A stretch of DNA of 64,000 nt from Staphylococcus simiae (GCF_017357005.1 NZ_CP071589.1:1240001-1304000), one strand, 5' to 3'. Shown: positions 10,387-20,992, numbered from the stretch's first letter. Numbers and translations: made by a program. Notes: generated from the sequence alone by a model not told the origin.

Positions 10387-11460
10387 CTATTGGTTTAATG
10401 CATCTTTAATCATTTTGTTAAATAAGTCTTCTTTAGTATAACTTTGTTGGTAACTAGACATTTGATCAACTATTTGTTGACGTTGATCTTCAATTTGATT
10501 TAATTCTTGCATCAATAATTGTGATGTAAGTTGATCTTCTTGAATCGTCTTACCATAACCTTTATCTTCAAAATGTTTAGCATTATCAATTTGATCTCCT
10601 CGAGATTGATCCAAACCTAATGGGATTAGTAACATAGGAATGCGTAATGTTAAGAATTCATATATCGCATTTGAACCTGCTCTACTTATTACAGTATCTG
10701 TTATTGCAAGTAAATCTGTTAAATCTTCTTTAACAAATTCATACTGTACATAGCCTTTTTTCTGAATTGATTCATCTTTCAAACCTTTACCAGTCAAATG
10801 AATAATTTGATAATTGTGTAATAAAGCATCTAAGTTTTCGCGAATTGTGTCGTTTAATTTTTTACTACCTAAACTACCTCCCATGATAAGTAAGACTTTT
10901 TTATGGTTTGCAAAGCCAGTTAATTTATAACCTCTTTCTTTACTACCATTTTTCAAGTCTTCTCTAACAGTGGCACCGATAAAATCAGCTTTGTCTTTAG
11001 GTAAATAATTTAATGTTTCTTCAAATGTTGTATATATTTTCTTAGCAAATTTTAACGCAATTTTATTAGCTAATCCTGGTGTTAAATCAGATTCATGAAT
11101 GATTGTAGGTATTTTTAAAGATTTAGCAGCAATAACAACTGGTACTGACACGAAACCACCTTTTGAAAATAATAAATCTGGTTTCTCTTTTTTTAATACT
11201 TTACGTGCATCTAAAATGCCTTTTAACACTTTAAAGACATCTTTAGCATTTTCTAAAGAAATATAGCGTCGTAATTTACCACTTGAAATAGCATAATATT
11301 TAATGTCTGGTAATTGAGATTCTATCATTTCTTTTTCAATACCGTTTTTTGAACCAATATAAAACGCGTCATGTCCTTCAGATAATGCTGTAGGAATTAA
11401 ACTCAGATTGACAGATACATGTCCAACAGTACCGCCACCTGTAAATGCTATCTTTGTCAT
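10387..11460 (-). CDS. murG: MurG, lipid II synthase
   Basis: UDP-GlcNAc:undecaprenyl-pyrophosphoryl-MurNAc-pentapeptide GlcNAc transferase. It converts lipid I into lipid II on the inner membrane face in peptidoglycan synthesis. The 357 residues show the GT-B fold: an N-terminal Gly-rich loop GGGTVGHV (8-15), HESDLTPGLAN near 125 in the membrane-association region, a second Gly-rich loop MGGSLGS near 193, and the C-terminal UDP-GlcNAc site ISRAGSNAIYE near 261 with LGLDQSRGDQ near 287. Full family length. It is 11 nt downstream of a GNAT gene and upstream of pgpB, likely one operon. Confidence 0.96.
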   Translation of the reverse strand: MTKIAFTGGGTVGHVSVNLSLIPTALSEGHDAFYIGSKNGIEKEMIESQLPDIKYYAISSGKLRRYISLENAKDVFKVLKGILDARKVLKKEKPDLLFSKGGFVSVPVVIAAKSLKIPTIIHESDLTPGLANKIALKFAKKIYTTFEETLNYLPKDKADFIGATVREDLKNGSKERGYKLTGFANHKKVLLIMGGSLGSKKLNDTIRENLDALLHNYQIIHLTGKGLKDESIQKKGYVQYEFVKEDLTDLLAITDTVISRAGSNAIYEFLTLRIPMLLIPLGLDQSRGDQIDNAKHFEDKGYGKTIQEDQLTSQLLMQELNQIEDQRQQIVDQMSSYQQSYTKEDLFNKMIKDALNQ

Positions 11461-11471
11461 TTAAATTACCT

Positions 11472-11990
11472 CTATTCATCTAAATTTTTATAATATGCAT
11501 AAAATGGTTCACCTTTGTCATATGGTGCATAATCCATTTTTTGCTCGCCTACTTTATGAAAACCAAACTTTGCAAATAATCCTTGAGCTGGTTTATTTAA
11601 TGCAAAAGTGTCAGTTAAAATAATATTAACGCCTCTATTTTTAACTAAATCAATGACATATTGAAATAGTTCAGTTGCAGCACCTTTGTAATCTTTAGAT
11701 CCTGTTAATCTATGTATTACATAAGCGTTATCTCTATTTATAGGCCAGTTAATGTCATCATACCATTCTGCTTGGTTTTGGTCGATAACTATAAACCCAT
11801 AAATGTGATCATTTTCTTCTAAGACATATAAATAATCTTTAGCAATATCTTCTTCAAAATGTTCTATAAGTGGATATTGATCATCCCATTGATGATTATC
11901 TTGCTCTTTCATTATTCCTTTTGCTTCTTCTACAAGCTTTAAGATATTATCTAAATCTGATTTCTTACCTAATCTAATCATAAACATCAC
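11472..11990 (-). CDS. GNAT-family N-acetyltransferase
   Basis: 172-residue acetyl-CoA-dependent acyltransferase of the GNAT superfamily. The fold is visible as an N-terminal IRLGKKSDLDNILKLVEEA helix, the central strand YVLEENDHIYGFIVID, and the acetyl-CoA loop replaced by a relaxed HRLTGSKDYKGAATELFQYV (near 110-128). The C-terminal NKPAQGLFAKFGFHKVGE is typical of GNATs. Substrate unknown. It is always next to murG in S. aureus as I recall. The start could be either of two Met codons (11990 or 11981); the second has spacing as good as the first. Confidence 0.85.
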   Translation of the reverse strand: MMFMIRLGKKSDLDNILKLVEEAKGIMKEQDNHQWDDQYPLIEHFEEDIAKDYLYVLEENDHIYGFIVIDQNQAEWYDDINWPINRDNAYVIHRLTGSKDYKGAATELFQYVIDLVKNRGVNIILTDTFALNKPAQGLFAKFGFHKVGEQKMDYAPYDKGEPFYAYYKNLDE

Positions 11991-12229
11991 TCCATTTCAT
12001 CGCTTAACTATAAAATAACCTTTCACTTTTGAAGCCAATTTGAAACAATTAATTTGTTCATTTATTGTTGTTATTATCATTTTTAAGTACTTTTGTTTTT
12101 AAATTTTACTTGTTCATCTTATAATAAGATGCCATTTATCGTAACAAATAGCAGCTAGTTAGCAAAGTAATTTGCTATGTTAAGACCATTTTTAAAAAAT
12201 AATATCTGATCTCACTTACATAGCTAATA

Positions 12230-12283
12230 TAAAAAATAAAACCTAGCAATAGAATAGACCTATGTCCATTGTTGCTAGGTTTT
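12230..12283. terminator. Terminator between ctpA and the GNAT-murG operon
   Basis: Perfect 11-bp stem AAACCTAGCAA / TTGCTAGGTTT (12238-12248, 12272-12282). On the minus strand it is followed by TTTATTTTTTA, so it ends ctpA. The rest of 11991-12237 holds no gene I can support. Confidence 0.85.
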
Positions 12284-12289
12284 ACTTTA

Positions 12290-13780
12290 TCATTTCAATT
12301 GTTGTAATAATTTTTTAAGAACATCATCATCTTTGTTGGCTTTTTCAACTAATAACATTGTAAATCTGTTATTCGTTTTTTTATCAAAGACGCCATTGAC
12401 AGTTAAGTGTTCATCTTGTTGGAATTTTTTGATAGCATCTTCTAATTCACTATCAAATGTTGTCGATTCATTATTTACTTTATAACCTAATGCAGATAAT
12501 CCTATTTTTATAGTCTTAATATTTTTATTATCATCACCTAACTTAAACGTCTTGTCATTAGGAATGACACTTAAAGATTGGTACTTAGGCGTAGCAATAT
12601 TAACATCAGGCTGAATACCTTTACCATGAATATAATGACCGTCTGGTGTTAACCATTTCATTTCAGTGTATTTTAATAAAGAACCATCTTTAAATTCTCT
12701 TGTTGTTTGAACAATACCTTTACCAAATGTTTTTGAACCATAAACTTTAGCTTTATGATAATCTTTCATTGCACCAGTAAAGACTTCAGATGCACTTGCT
12801 GATCCTTCATTAACTAATATAGATATATGCATATCTTTAGCCTCTTTTAAAGCATCATTATCCGTCTTAACAGCTTCTTTATGATCGCCTTTTTCAAGTT
12901 GTACGACTGTTTTATTTTTATCTATAAATATATTGGCCATTTTAACTGCTTCATCCAGTAATCCACCTGGATTATTACGTAAATCTAACACAATATTATT
13001 TAAACCTTGCTTATGCGCTTTTAATACTGCTGATTTTAATTCACCAGAGGTATCACTTTGAAATTTATTAATAGTTATAACGCCTACATTACCTTTTTTA
13101 GTATATTCCACACTTTTTACATGGATTTTTTCACGTTTAATCGCAATATCTTTTTCTTCGCTACCACGTTTAATCGTTAATGTAACTTTTGTATTTTCTT
13201 TACCTCGTACTTTTTTAACTACTTCATCTAATGATTGTCCTTTAACTGACTTACCATTAACTTTCGTTAAGACATCCTTAGGTTGAATACCTGCTTTTTC
13301 AGCTGGTGAACCTTTCATAGGACTAGTTACCATGATCGTATCATTTTTCTTCTGCATTTCTGCACCGATACCCACAAAATCACCTGAGACATCTTCATTA
13401 AATGACTTTGTTTGATCCTTAGTCATATATTCAGAGTATGGATCTTTTAGCTCTTTAATCATTCCATCAATTGCTGCTTGAGATAATTTTTCAGAGTTTT
13501 GTTTCTTATAATAATCTTTGTTTAACGTTTTATAAACATATTCAATTTTATGTAAATTAGCTCGATCTGTTTTATTCAAACCACTTATCTTATTATTGAT
13601 AAATATGTATGACACGATTGTAAGTGCAATAGTAATAAGTACTATAGCAATGAGTAACACTATAAAATGCCATAATTTCAAATTAATTATTTTCGAACGT
13701 TTATTCTTATTTTTTTTAGACTTATTCGATGTCTCGTCTGGAGACTGATTTTGATATTTCGACGATTGATCTTTATCCAT
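12290..13780 (-). CDS. ctpA: Carboxy-terminal processing protease CtpA
   Basis: S41A serine protease, membrane-anchored and acting outside the cytoplasm. In S. aureus CtpA contributes to stress tolerance and cell-wall processing. The 496 residues show a Lys/Asn/Ser-rich cytoplasmic start and one TM segment (about 36-62). A PDZ domain follows (about 125-205, including VGIGAEMQ and KGSPAEKAGIQPKDV), then the catalytic core. The core has Ser329 in GSASASE and Lys354 in FGKG, exactly 25 residues apart as in Prc-type proteases. A C-terminal peptidoglycan-binding-like domain (about 415-480: LSALGYKVNN...VNGVFDKKT) completes it. Complete and apparently functional. Monocistronic, with its own terminator. 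Confidence 0.94.
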   Translation of the reverse strand: MDKDQSSKYQNQSPDETSNKSKKNKNKRSKIINLKLWHFIVLLIAIVLITIALTIVSYIFINNKISGLNKTDRANLHKIEYVYKTLNKDYYKKQNSEKLSQAAIDGMIKELKDPYSEYMTKDQTKSFNEDVSGDFVGIGAEMQKKNDTIMVTSPMKGSPAEKAGIQPKDVLTKVNGKSVKGQSLDEVVKKVRGKENTKVTLTIKRGSEEKDIAIKREKIHVKSVEYTKKGNVGVITINKFQSDTSGELKSAVLKAHKQGLNNIVLDLRNNPGGLLDEAVKMANIFIDKNKTVVQLEKGDHKEAVKTDNDALKEAKDMHISILVNEGSASASEVFTGAMKDYHKAKVYGSKTFGKGIVQTTREFKDGSLLKYTEMKWLTPDGHYIHGKGIQPDVNIATPKYQSLSVIPNDKTFKLGDDNKNIKTIKIGLSALGYKVNNESTTFDSELEDAIKKFQQDEHLTVNGVFDKKTNNRFTMLLVEKANKDDDVLKKLLQQLK

Positions 13781-13994
13781 TGTTTCACTTCCTTAGATGT
13801 ACAATTTACATTTATGTAGTTTATCATATCAATATCTTAGTTATAGCGCACTATTTTTAATAATAATTGTATTATAATATTTCAAACACACACAATTTAA
13901 AGTTGCTATCAATTTATTAGTATGAGTATTGACATTTATTTTATTGATATTCAATCAGCCCTAAATAATAGAAAAAGTAAATAACAGAGAATCA
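13781..13994. other. Upstream region of ctpA
   Basis: Non-coding, AT-rich. It presumably carries the ctpA promoter (minus strand), but I cannot pick one with confidence. Confidence 0.3.
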
Positions 13995-14063
13995 TGGTTC
14001 TCTCCCAAATTGGACTGATACATAATTATTCATTTTTTATAAGTTCTGAAAAATAGAGAACCA
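13995..14063. repeat. Short form of STAR-associated intergenic repeat
   Basis: TGGTTCTCT (13995-14003) and AGAGAACCA (14055-14063) form the outer inverted repeat. Between them lies CCCAAATTGGACTGATACAT. The same left and right borders recur at 58277-58622, where about 280 bp of STAR-like hairpin units are present between them. Here the interior is absent. Confidence 0.7.
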
Positions 14064-14096
14064 GAATCATTTGACTTGATTATGACAAAACAAATA

Positions 14097-14130
14097 AACT
14101 GTCAACAAAATTCTAATTTGTCGACAGTTT
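14097..14130 (-). terminator. Terminator of the thyA-yozE cluster
   Basis: Stem AAACTGTCAACAAA / TTTGTCGACAGTTT (14097-14110, 14117-14130) with one mismatch, followed on the minus strand by TTTATTTGTTTTG, just past the yozE stop. Confidence 0.75.
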
Positions 14131-14150
14131 AAAAATCATATAACTAATGT

Positions 14151-14372
14151 TTAAAATTTAAGCCATTCTGTATATTCTTCATATAAGTCATCAAATACCG
14201 CCATAGATACTGTAAAGTCACCATGTGTCTCAATATAATCTGATAACGTATTGAATTCTGTGTCATATTTTGGAAAAGCTAAATCTTCAAAGATTTCTTC
14301 TGCTAATTTTCCTTTGTCATCATGACGTCCACGTACAGTCATAGCAAATTGATAAAATGAATAATTCTTCAT
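14151..14372 (-). CDS. YozE family (UPF0346) small protein
   Basis: 73 residues: [11 protein letters not shown] near the N-terminus, then the acidic [13 protein letters not shown] and [18 protein letters not shown]. This matches the YozE/UPF0346 family, a small sterile-alpha-motif-like helical fold of unknown role that is conserved in Bacillales. The ATG overlaps the crr stop by one base, so it is translationally coupled as the last gene of the cluster. Confidence 0.85.
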   Translation of the reverse strand: MKNYSFYQFAMTVRGRHDDKGKLAEEIFEDLAFPKYDTEFNTLSDYIETHGDFTVSMAVFDDLYEEYTEWLKF

Positions 14373-14872
14373 TAGTTCATTGTCACATCTACAACTTTTG
14401 TTTCACCTTTAATTAAAGCATTTGTAGTTTCGATATTAATTGATGCTGCTTGATCTGAATTTGTAATAATAATTGGTGAAATGACAGATTTAGCATTGTT
14501 GTTAATAAATTCTAAATTAAAGCGAATAAGTGGGTCTCCCACATTTACTTCATCACCACTATTAACTAACACTTCAAAGCCTTCTCCATCTAATTGAACA
14601 GTATCTAAACCAATGTGTACAAGTAATTCAAGACCGTTATCAGCTTTTAAACCAATCGCATGTTTAGTTGGGAAAACGTTATCTACTTTACCAGAGATTG
14701 GTGAAACGACTTCACCTTCAGTTGGATTAATACCAAATCCTTCACCCATCATTTTTTGGGCAAATACAGGATCTGGAATATCTTCGATTTTAACGTATTC
14801 ACCAGTTAATGGTGCATAAATTTCTATTTCTTTACTTACTTCTTTACCTTTACCAAATAATTTTTTAAACAT
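14372..14872 (-). CDS. crr: PTS glucose-specific EIIA (Crr) protein
   Basis: Single-domain EIIA-Glc phosphocarrier. It takes phosphate from HPr-His and passes it to EIIB domains of sugar permeases, and in some firmicutes signals sugar status. The 166 residues show the EIIA beta-barrel with an [16 protein letters not shown] start, [26 protein letters not shown] carrying the two active-site His (the phosphorylated one in LVHIGLDT), and [10 protein letters not shown]. It stands alone without EIIBC and sits 12 nt after msrB. No truncation. Confidence 0.9.
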   Translation of the reverse strand: MFKKLFGKGKEVSKEIEIYAPLTGEYVKIEDIPDPVFAQKMMGEGFGINPTEGEVVSPISGKVDNVFPTKHAIGLKADNGLELLVHIGLDTVQLDGEGFEVLVNSGDEVNVGDPLIRFNLEFINNNAKSVISPIIITNSDQAASINIETTNALIKGETKVVDVTMN

Positions 14873-14884
14873 AACAATCCACTC

Positions 14885-15313
14885 CTATTTTTCAAAATGT
14901 GAAATTAAATCTCCATAACCTAGTTCTTCTAACTTATCATATGGTATAAATTGAACAGCAGCTGAATTAATACAATAACGTAAGCCACCACTTTCTCTAG
15001 GACCATCATTAAAAACATGACCTAAATGACTATTTGAGTCATCAGCCCTAACTTCTGTTCTTACCATACCGAATGATTTATCTACTAGCTCAACAATTTC
15101 TTCATCATTTAAGGCTTTGGAAAAGCTAGGCCAACCACAATCTGAATGAAACTTTTCTTCAGAAGTAAATAATGGTTTACCAGAAATTTTGTCTACATAA
15201 ATTCCTTTATCAAAATGGTTCCAATATTCATTTTGAAATGGTGGTTCAGTACCATTTTCTTGAGTAACTAGATATTCCATATCTGTTAATTCATTTTTAT
15301 TTTTTTTAATCAT
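14885..15313 (-). CDS. msrB: Peptide-methionine (R)-S-oxide reductase MsrB
   Basis: Reduces the R epimer of methionine sulfoxide in proteins, protecting against oxidants. The 142 residues show the MsrB fold with DCGWPSF near 58, [22 protein letters not shown] near 80-100, and the catalytic cysteine in [11 protein letters not shown] near 117. Paired zinc-binding CxxC motifs are not seen, as in other zinc-free bacillar MsrB. The start overlaps the msrA end by 8 bp. Confidence 0.95.
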   Translation of the reverse strand: MIKKNKNELTDMEYLVTQENGTEPPFQNEYWNHFDKGIYVDKISGKPLFTSEEKFHSDCGWPSFSKALNDEEIVELVDKSFGMVRTEVRADDSNSHLGHVFNDGPRESGGLRYCINSAAVQFIPYDKLEELGYGDLISHFEK

Positions 15314-15839
15314 GTTGATTCCCCCAATGTGATTCTATAAATGCTTTACGTCCTGAACCACGTTGATATTGATTATAATGCATAGGGTTCTTTCGGTAGT
15401 AATCTTGATGATATTCCTCTGCTGGATAGAAATTTTTATATGGTCTAATAGGTGTAATCACCGGCTTATTGAAAATACCTTGTTCATTTAACTGTTGCTT
15501 TTTAAATTCTGCTGCTTGTTTTTGGTGTTCATCATGATAAAAAATAACTGGCTCATAACTTTCACCTCTATCAAAAAACTGTCCCTTATCATCTGTTGGG
15601 TCAAACGTTTTAAAATAAATAGCTAAAATATCTTCAAATGATGTAATGTCAGGGTCAAAAGTAATTTGAACAGCTTCAACATGTCCTGTTTGATTGGTAC
15701 AAACTTGTTCATATGTTGGATTTTCAACATGACCACCACTATATCCAGAAACTACACTTTTAATACCTGGATATGTAGTAAATGGTTTAACCATACACCA
15801 AAAACATCCACCTGCAAGTGTTGCATATTCCGTTGCCAT
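15306..15839 (-). CDS. msrA: Peptide-methionine (S)-S-oxide reductase MsrA
   Basis: Reduces the S epimer of methionine sulfoxide. 177 residues with the catalytic GGCFWC motif (Cys12) near the N-terminus, GYSGG, GHVEAVQ with the conserved Glu/Asp pocket, and [10 protein letters not shown] near the C-terminus. It pairs with the overlapping msrB to cover both stereoisomers. S. aureus has several msrA copies; this is the one fused in operon with msrB-crr. Confidence 0.95.
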   Translation of the reverse strand: MATEYATLAGGCFWCMVKPFTTYPGIKSVVSGYSGGHVENPTYEQVCTNQTGHVEAVQITFDPDITSFEDILAIYFKTFDPTDDKGQFFDRGESYEPVIFYHDEHQKQAAEFKKQQLNEQGIFNKPVITPIRPYKNFYPAEEYHQDYYRKNPMHYNQYQRGSGRKAFIESHWGNQHD

Positions 15840-15922
15840 TTGAATTACCTCCCATCTATCTATTTATTAATGTAGTCTATAACTTTTATAATTGAAAGTA
15901 ATTCACATCGATTTAACTTAAA

Positions 15923-16762
15923 TTAGTTCTTAAGTACTACAAGACCTATAGCACCTTGACCAGTGTGTGTAGAAATGACTGGTGTTGTCACATTGACATC
16001 GTATTCATTAATTTGGAATGCATCATTAAATACTTTCTTTAATTTATCTACGAATTCAATAACATTGGCATGAGCAACACCAATTGATTTAATTTGATGA
16101 TTGCCTAAAAATTCAGTTATTTCTTTTTTCAAATACTGAATACTACTATTTTGTGTTCTCGCATTATGCACAAGTTCAAGACGACCGTCATCTAACGTAC
16201 CTATAGGTTTAATTTTCATAATATTACCTATTAAACCTTTTGTTTTACTAATTCTGCCGCCTTTAATTAATTGATTTAATTGCCCAATAACTACAAAAAG
16301 TTTAATATTTTGTCGAAACGCTTCTAAGTCAGCGACGATATCTTCAGTTGTATTACCTTGGTCAACCAATTCAACTAAATGTTCAATTTGATAACCTAAA
16401 CCGTAGGAAATAGATTTTGAATCTATAACTGTAACATTGGCATCAACCATTTGGCTTGCTTGATATGCAGTATTAAACGTGCCACTTAAACCTGATGACA
16501 TGTGTATACTAATAATTTCTGCTCCATCTTTACCTAATTCTTCATAAGTTGAAATAAATTCTCCAATTGGTGGCTGACTTGTTTTAACATCTTCATCTGC
16601 TTCGATACGGTCTATTACCTCAGCAGATGTAACGTCTACTTGGTCAATAAAAGATTGGCCATCAATCGTTAAACTTAATGGAATGACATGAATATCATGT
16701 TGGTCTAAAAATTCTTTAGACAAATCCGATGTTGAATCTGTAACAATAATTTGTTTAGACAT
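15923..16762 (-). CDS. fakB2: DegV-family fatty acid-binding protein FakB2
   Basis: Binds a free fatty acid and presents it to the kinase FakA, giving acyl phosphate for phospholipid synthesis from host lipids. The 279 residues follow the DegV fold: [10 protein letters not shown] (6-15), TSQPPIGEF near 61, the fatty-acid carboxylate-binding SSGLSGT near 91, [13 protein letters not shown] near 165, and the C-terminal [14 protein letters not shown] with a conserved His. The FakB2 rather than FakB1 assignment rests on close similarity to the dfrA-linked S. aureus protein as I remember it. It lies 14 nt after dfrA. Confidence 0.88.
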   Translation of the reverse strand: MSKQIIVTDSTSDLSKEFLDQHDIHVIPLSLTIDGQSFIDQVDVTSAEVIDRIEADEDVKTSQPPIGEFISTYEELGKDGAEIISIHMSSGLSGTFNTAYQASQMVDANVTVIDSKSISYGLGYQIEHLVELVDQGNTTEDIVADLEAFRQNIKLFVVIGQLNQLIKGGRISKTKGLIGNIMKIKPIGTLDDGRLELVHNARTQNSSIQYLKKEITEFLGNHQIKSIGVAHANVIEFVDKLKKVFNDAFQINEYDVNVTTPVISTHTGQGAIGLVVLKN

Positions 16763-16776
16763 AAAATTTCTCCCCT

Positions 16777-17301
<525 letters not shown>

Positions 17302-17442
17302 CTATAATTTAACATAATTTACTTATTGACGTATGCGTGTACGATTAATTTTTAATAAAAATTGAAACCGTTTAACAAAAACATGTCAATGACTATAATA
17401 TTTCTAGTTACATTTATATATAATTGACAATTTGTAATACTT

Positions 17443-18399
17443 TTAAACAGCAATTGGTGCTTTAATTGCTGGATGAGATTCATAATTAACTATTTCTAAG
17501 TCTTCATAGTTAATGTCGAATATAGATTTATCCGAATTAATCTTTAATGTAGGAGGATTAAAGCTATCTCTTGCCAGTTGTGTTTCAATCGCATCGATAT
17601 GATTTGAATAAATGTGTGCATCTCCAAATGTATGGACAAATTCGCCTACTTCTAAACCACATTCTTTTGCAATTAAATGTGTTAATAATGCATAACTTGC
17701 TATATTAAATGGTACACCTAAAAAGATATCTGCACTTCTTTGATATAATTGACAACTTAATTTTCCATCTTGCACATAAAATTGGAACATTGTATGACAT
17801 GGAGGTAACGCCATAGTATCGATTTCAGTTGGATTCCATGCTGACACAATATGTCGTCTTGAATTTGGATTATGTTTTATTTGATCAATAACAGTTGCTA
17901 ATTGGTCAAAATGATTTCCCCCTTTATCTTCCCAATCTCGCCATTGTTTACCATACACATTACCTAAATCGCCATATTTACGAGCAAAATCATCATCTTC
18001 AAGGATACGTGTTTTAAACTTTTTCATTTGGTCTTTATATTGCTCATTAAAATCTTGATTTTCTAATGCTCTGTGACCAAAATTCGTCATGTCTGGACCA
18101 TGATAATCATCTGATTGAATGTAATTTTCAAAAGCCCATTCATTCCAAATGTTATTGTTATATTTTAACAAGTATTGAATATTAGTATCGCCCTTAATGA
18201 ACCATAGTAATTCAGTAGCAACTAATTTGAACGATACCTTTTTGGTAGTTAATAGTGGAAATCCTTGAGACAAATCAAAACGTAATTGATGTCCAAATTT
18301 CGAAATTGTACCTGTATGAGTACGGTCATCTCGTTTATTTCCTATTTCTAAAATTTCTTCACACAAATCATGATATGCTTTATCAAATGAATTTAGCAT
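17443..18399 (-). CDS. thyA: Thymidylate synthase
   Basis: Methylates dUMP to dTMP using 5,10-methylene-THF, producing the dihydrofolate that the next gene recycles. 318 residues. Catalytic Cys in [13 protein letters not shown] near 197, [12 protein letters not shown] near 180 (dUMP phosphate-binding Arg), [18 protein letters not shown] near 217, and [14 protein letters not shown] near 260. It carries the usual small-domain insert of bacillar ThyA. The ATG at 18399 has an AGGTG ribosome-binding site. Confidence 0.96.
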   Translation of the reverse strand: MLNSFDKAYHDLCEEILEIGNKRDDRTHTGTISKFGHQLRFDLSQGFPLLTTKKVSFKLVATELLWFIKGDTNIQYLLKYNNNIWNEWAFENYIQSDDYHGPDMTNFGHRALENQDFNEQYKDQMKKFKTRILEDDDFARKYGDLGNVYGKQWRDWEDKGGNHFDQLATVIDQIKHNPNSRRHIVSAWNPTEIDTMALPPCHTMFQFYVQDGKLSCQLYQRSADIFLGVPFNIASYALLTHLIAKECGLEVGEFVHTFGDAHIYSNHIDAIETQLARDSFNPPTLKINSDKSIFDINYEDLEIVNYESHPAIKAPIAV

Positions 18400-18785
18400 A
18401 TATTAAACACCTCAATTTATAAGTTTATATTTCATTCAATTATTAGTCGATGCAGTTACTTTATTCAAATGTTTTATTAGATTAATTTTAAGTGAAATGT
18501 CATAGTTAATGAAAGAAAAATTTATGTCATATCTCTCATAAATGTGTATAACTTTACTTAAATATGGATATTTCATGATATTGTTATTTAATTACAATAA
18601 AAAAAGGATAAAACAGTTCATTAATATTTGTACAGAATTACGCCGTAGTAAGTAATAATATAAATGATGATTATGGTATTTATCATTTTCAGTTAACTGA
18701 GTTAATATACCAAACACACCTATATATTACATTGACTAATGCCTTATTCTATTACCTTTAATGAATGCTTATCCTTTTATAGTTA
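18400..18785. other. Intergenic region thyA-brxA
   Basis: 386 bp with no convincing ORF, RNA family or terminator. It includes the thyA upstream region. A short palindrome AGTTAACT at about 18692 lies inside a weak GGTAT/ATACC inverted repeat, without a T tract. Confidence 0.35.
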
Positions 18786-19232
18786 TTATTGACAATTTTC
18801 GTCAAAGGCATCTTTTAAATCCATTGCAATATCATTGATATCTCTGCCTTCGATATGTTCACGTGGCATAAAATGTACTAAATCTCGACCTTTAAATAAA
18901 GCGAATGAAGGGCTTGATGGTGCTTGACCAATATATTCTCTCATTGTTGATGTTGCTTCTTTATCTTGACCAGCAAATACAGTAACAGTATGCGTTGGTT
19001 TATATTCATTTTGCGTTGCTACAGCTACTGCCGCAGGTCTTGCTAAACCAGCCGCACAACCACAAGTAGAATTAATGACTACAAATGTTGTATCGTCGTC
19101 ATTCACTTGAGTCATATAATCTTTAACATCGTTTTCATTTTCTAGACTAGTAAAGCCATTTTGAGTAAGTTCATCGCGCATTTGTTGCGCAATTTCTTTC
19201 ATATATGCATCATAGGCATTCATTATTATCAC
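18786..19232 (-). CDS. brxA: Bacilliredoxin (BrxA/YphP family)
   Basis: Small thioredoxin-fold protein that removes bacillithiol from mixed disulfides on proteins after oxidative stress. 148 residues with the active-site CGC in [14 protein letters not shown] near 55-68, then [10 protein letters not shown] and [15 protein letters not shown] typical of the family. The C-terminal Cys in DENCQ is an extra cysteine. The gene sits 6 nt after cvfC. The family is often listed as UPF0403. Confidence 0.9.
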   Translation of the reverse strand: MIIMNAYDAYMKEIAQQMRDELTQNGFTSLENENDVKDYMTQVNDDDTTFVVINSTCGCAAGLARPAAVAVATQNEYKPTHTVTVFAGQDKEATSTMREYIGQAPSSPSFALFKGRDLVHFMPREHIEGRDINDIAMDLKDAFDENCQ

Positions 19233-19238
19233 TCCATA

Positions 19239-20354
19239 TTATTTATTTCTATTGGCAATTTGTTTCCAAACTGATCCTAAAGCTTCGTCCCCATTCTCAA
19301 TGCGAGAAATAGCCATTTCTATTTGCAATTTAACTTCATATGCTGGGTCATCGACATGAGCTTTTAATGATGCTAATTGTTGTTCGTTACCTTCATCAAA
19401 GATAAACATAGCTGCACGCCATCTAACAATTTTTTGAGGGTCATCTAACAACTGTTCCATCTCAGGTAAAGCTTGTTGAAATCCTAAATCACTAATACAA
19501 TCACCAGCAGTTCTTCTGACTGCAGGACTCTTATCATGTAAACCCTGATAAATATAAGGTAATACAGCTTCATCATTAATCATACCTAATAGGACAACAG
19601 CTTGTCGTCTGAGAGGAACTTTGTCTTCTTGTAGTGCTGTCTCTAATACAGGAAGATCGTTGAATGTTGGCGTTGGGAACTGATTTAACATTCTAAGTCT
19701 CTCTTTCCAGTCGCTAGCTTGTTGATATTCAGTTAATGTCACTCTATTATAGACTGGTTCTGGGACGGTTACAGATGTAGCAATTGCTTCTTTAACCATG
19801 TCATCTAATTGTTCAATTGGATAAATAGCTGTAACTTCTTCCATGATGTCAGACATAACCTCTTCCATATCACCATATCGTACACCTAAATCCAGCCACT
19901 TTCTCATAAAAACAACGTTATCATGGTCTTGTTGTGCTGCAAGCATGCTGTCAACATATACTTCTGGTAATTGTTTACGTTTTTCTTCGTTATTAGATGT
20001 CAATTTAATTTGATATGGGATACCTTTAAAGACAAGGATTTCAGCTTTAACTTCACCATAATGAGAATCTGGTGTTGGTTCTGACTGGACGATATCCTGT
20101 TCCGTATTTATTGTAGCTGTAATTTTCGGTAAGACGTCTTCCCAATTTGCTCTAGGCATTTTATCAATCGCAAGAAAATCCATAACATGAAAAATCGACT
20201 TAACATCATCAATAGCTAATAAATCGTTAATATATTGTGGTTGTTCATTATTAATTGATGTATACGTAGCTGATTTATTATCTTGTCGTTTAAAATTCAG
20301 TACTACTTTCATGGTGTTTGGACTTGGCGTTGGTTCAACACGAACTATTTCCAT
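19239..20354 (-). CDS. cvfC: Conserved virulence factor C (CvfC): Nfu-N domain plus HEAT repeats
   Basis: 371 residues. Residues 1-85 form an Nfu/NifU N-terminal-type domain ([40 protein letters not shown]). Residues 140-370 are alpha-helical and read as HEAT-like repeats ([31 protein letters not shown]...[22 protein letters not shown]). In S. aureus, loss of CvfC lowers virulence gene expression; the biochemistry is unclear. The Nfu-N domain hints at Fe-S handling, but no CxxC cluster-binding motif is present. It starts 30 nt after a gene for a free-standing copy of its own N-terminal domain. Confidence 0.88.
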   Translation of the reverse strand: MEIVRVEPTPSPNTMKVVLNFKRQDNKSATYTSINNEQPQYINDLLAIDDVKSIFHVMDFLAIDKMPRANWEDVLPKITATINTEQDIVQSEPTPDSHYGEVKAEILVFKGIPYQIKLTSNNEEKRKQLPEVYVDSMLAAQQDHDNVVFMRKWLDLGVRYGDMEEVMSDIMEEVTAIYPIEQLDDMVKEAIATSVTVPEPVYNRVTLTEYQQASDWKERLRMLNQFPTPTFNDLPVLETALQEDKVPLRRQAVVLLGMINDEAVLPYIYQGLHDKSPAVRRTAGDCISDLGFQQALPEMEQLLDDPQKIVRWRAAMFIFDEGNEQQLASLKAHVDDPAYEVKLQIEMAISRIENGDEALGSVWKQIANRNK

Positions 20355-20384
20355 TTTTTATTCCCCCGTTAAATACACTAGACC

Positions 20385-20636
20385 TTAATTGAATACAGCT
20401 TCAATTTTAGGTAAAAGAGACTCCCAATCTGCATCATTTTCTTTATCAACAGAAATGAAATCCATAACATGAAAAATTGATTTAACTCCGTCAATATTCA
20501 AAATATCATTGATAAATTGTGGTTGTTCGTCACTCACTTTAGTATAAGTAGTAGAAGTCATACCTTCTCTCGACTCGTTTAAAGTAATCTTCATAGTATT
20601 ATGATTGGGTGTTTCTGAAATTGATAATATTTGCAT
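20385..20636 (-). CDS. Stand-alone Nfu N-terminal domain protein
   Basis: 83 residues, clearly homologous to CvfC residues 1-85. Shared blocks include NTMK, DEQPQFIND (QPQYIND in CvfC), and [12 protein letters not shown]. No C-terminal NifU cysteine domain. Tandem paralogue made by duplication with later loss or gain of the HEAT part. Start ATG 20636 has GGAGG nearby. Function unknown, perhaps an adaptor in Fe-S cluster transfer. Confidence 0.85.
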   Translation of the reverse strand: MQILSISETPNHNTMKITLNESREGMTSTTYTKVSDEQPQFINDILNIDGVKSIFHVMDFISVDKENDADWESLLPKIEAVFN

Positions 20637-20647
20637 TTGACTTCCTC

Positions 20648-20857
20648 CTATTGAAGTTCATTTCCTAATTGTTTAATTTGTTTTCCTATTGAACACTCAT
20701 TGATACAAAAATGATGCGCTTTTGTCTTGCCTTCATTTTTACGTAAAGTCGTTTTAATTGGGCATTGATTGCAATAAGTATTCATTAAGTCATCTATTTT
20801 TGCGAGTGCATTTTGCTCAGAATAAGTTAAAATGACTAACACTTCCTTTATATACAC
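20648..20857 (-). CDS. Small Cys-rich (zinc-finger-like) protein
   Basis: Up to 69 residues, with two cysteine pairs: YCNQCPIK (residues near 29-33) and FCINECSIG (near 50-56), about 20 residues apart. This spacing suggests a zinc site and fits small zinc-finger proteins encoded next to CvfC in staphylococci. The start is uncertain. ATG 20857 has a poor ribosome-binding site, while AAGGAAG lies about 10 nt before an ATT codon (20833-20831) that begins ILTYSEQ. The true protein may therefore be about 60 residues. Confidence 0.65.
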   Translation of the reverse strand: MYIKEVLVILTYSEQNALAKIDDLMNTYCNQCPIKTTLRKNEGKTKAHHFCINECSIGKQIKQLGNELQ

Positions 20858-20992
20858 ATAACAAGTTATTGCAATCTTGTTAACGAGTGTTTCTTAATTT
20901 AAATTAGCATAACGATATTATAACATCTTTAGCTTATTGATTTGAATAATACGATTGTAGATATTTTATGTTTTAATTTTATGATTTGTCTA

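Noticed and set aside
18400-18785. T-box or other riboswitch upstream of thyA
   Set aside because: No aptamer motif, no antiterminator/terminator pair.
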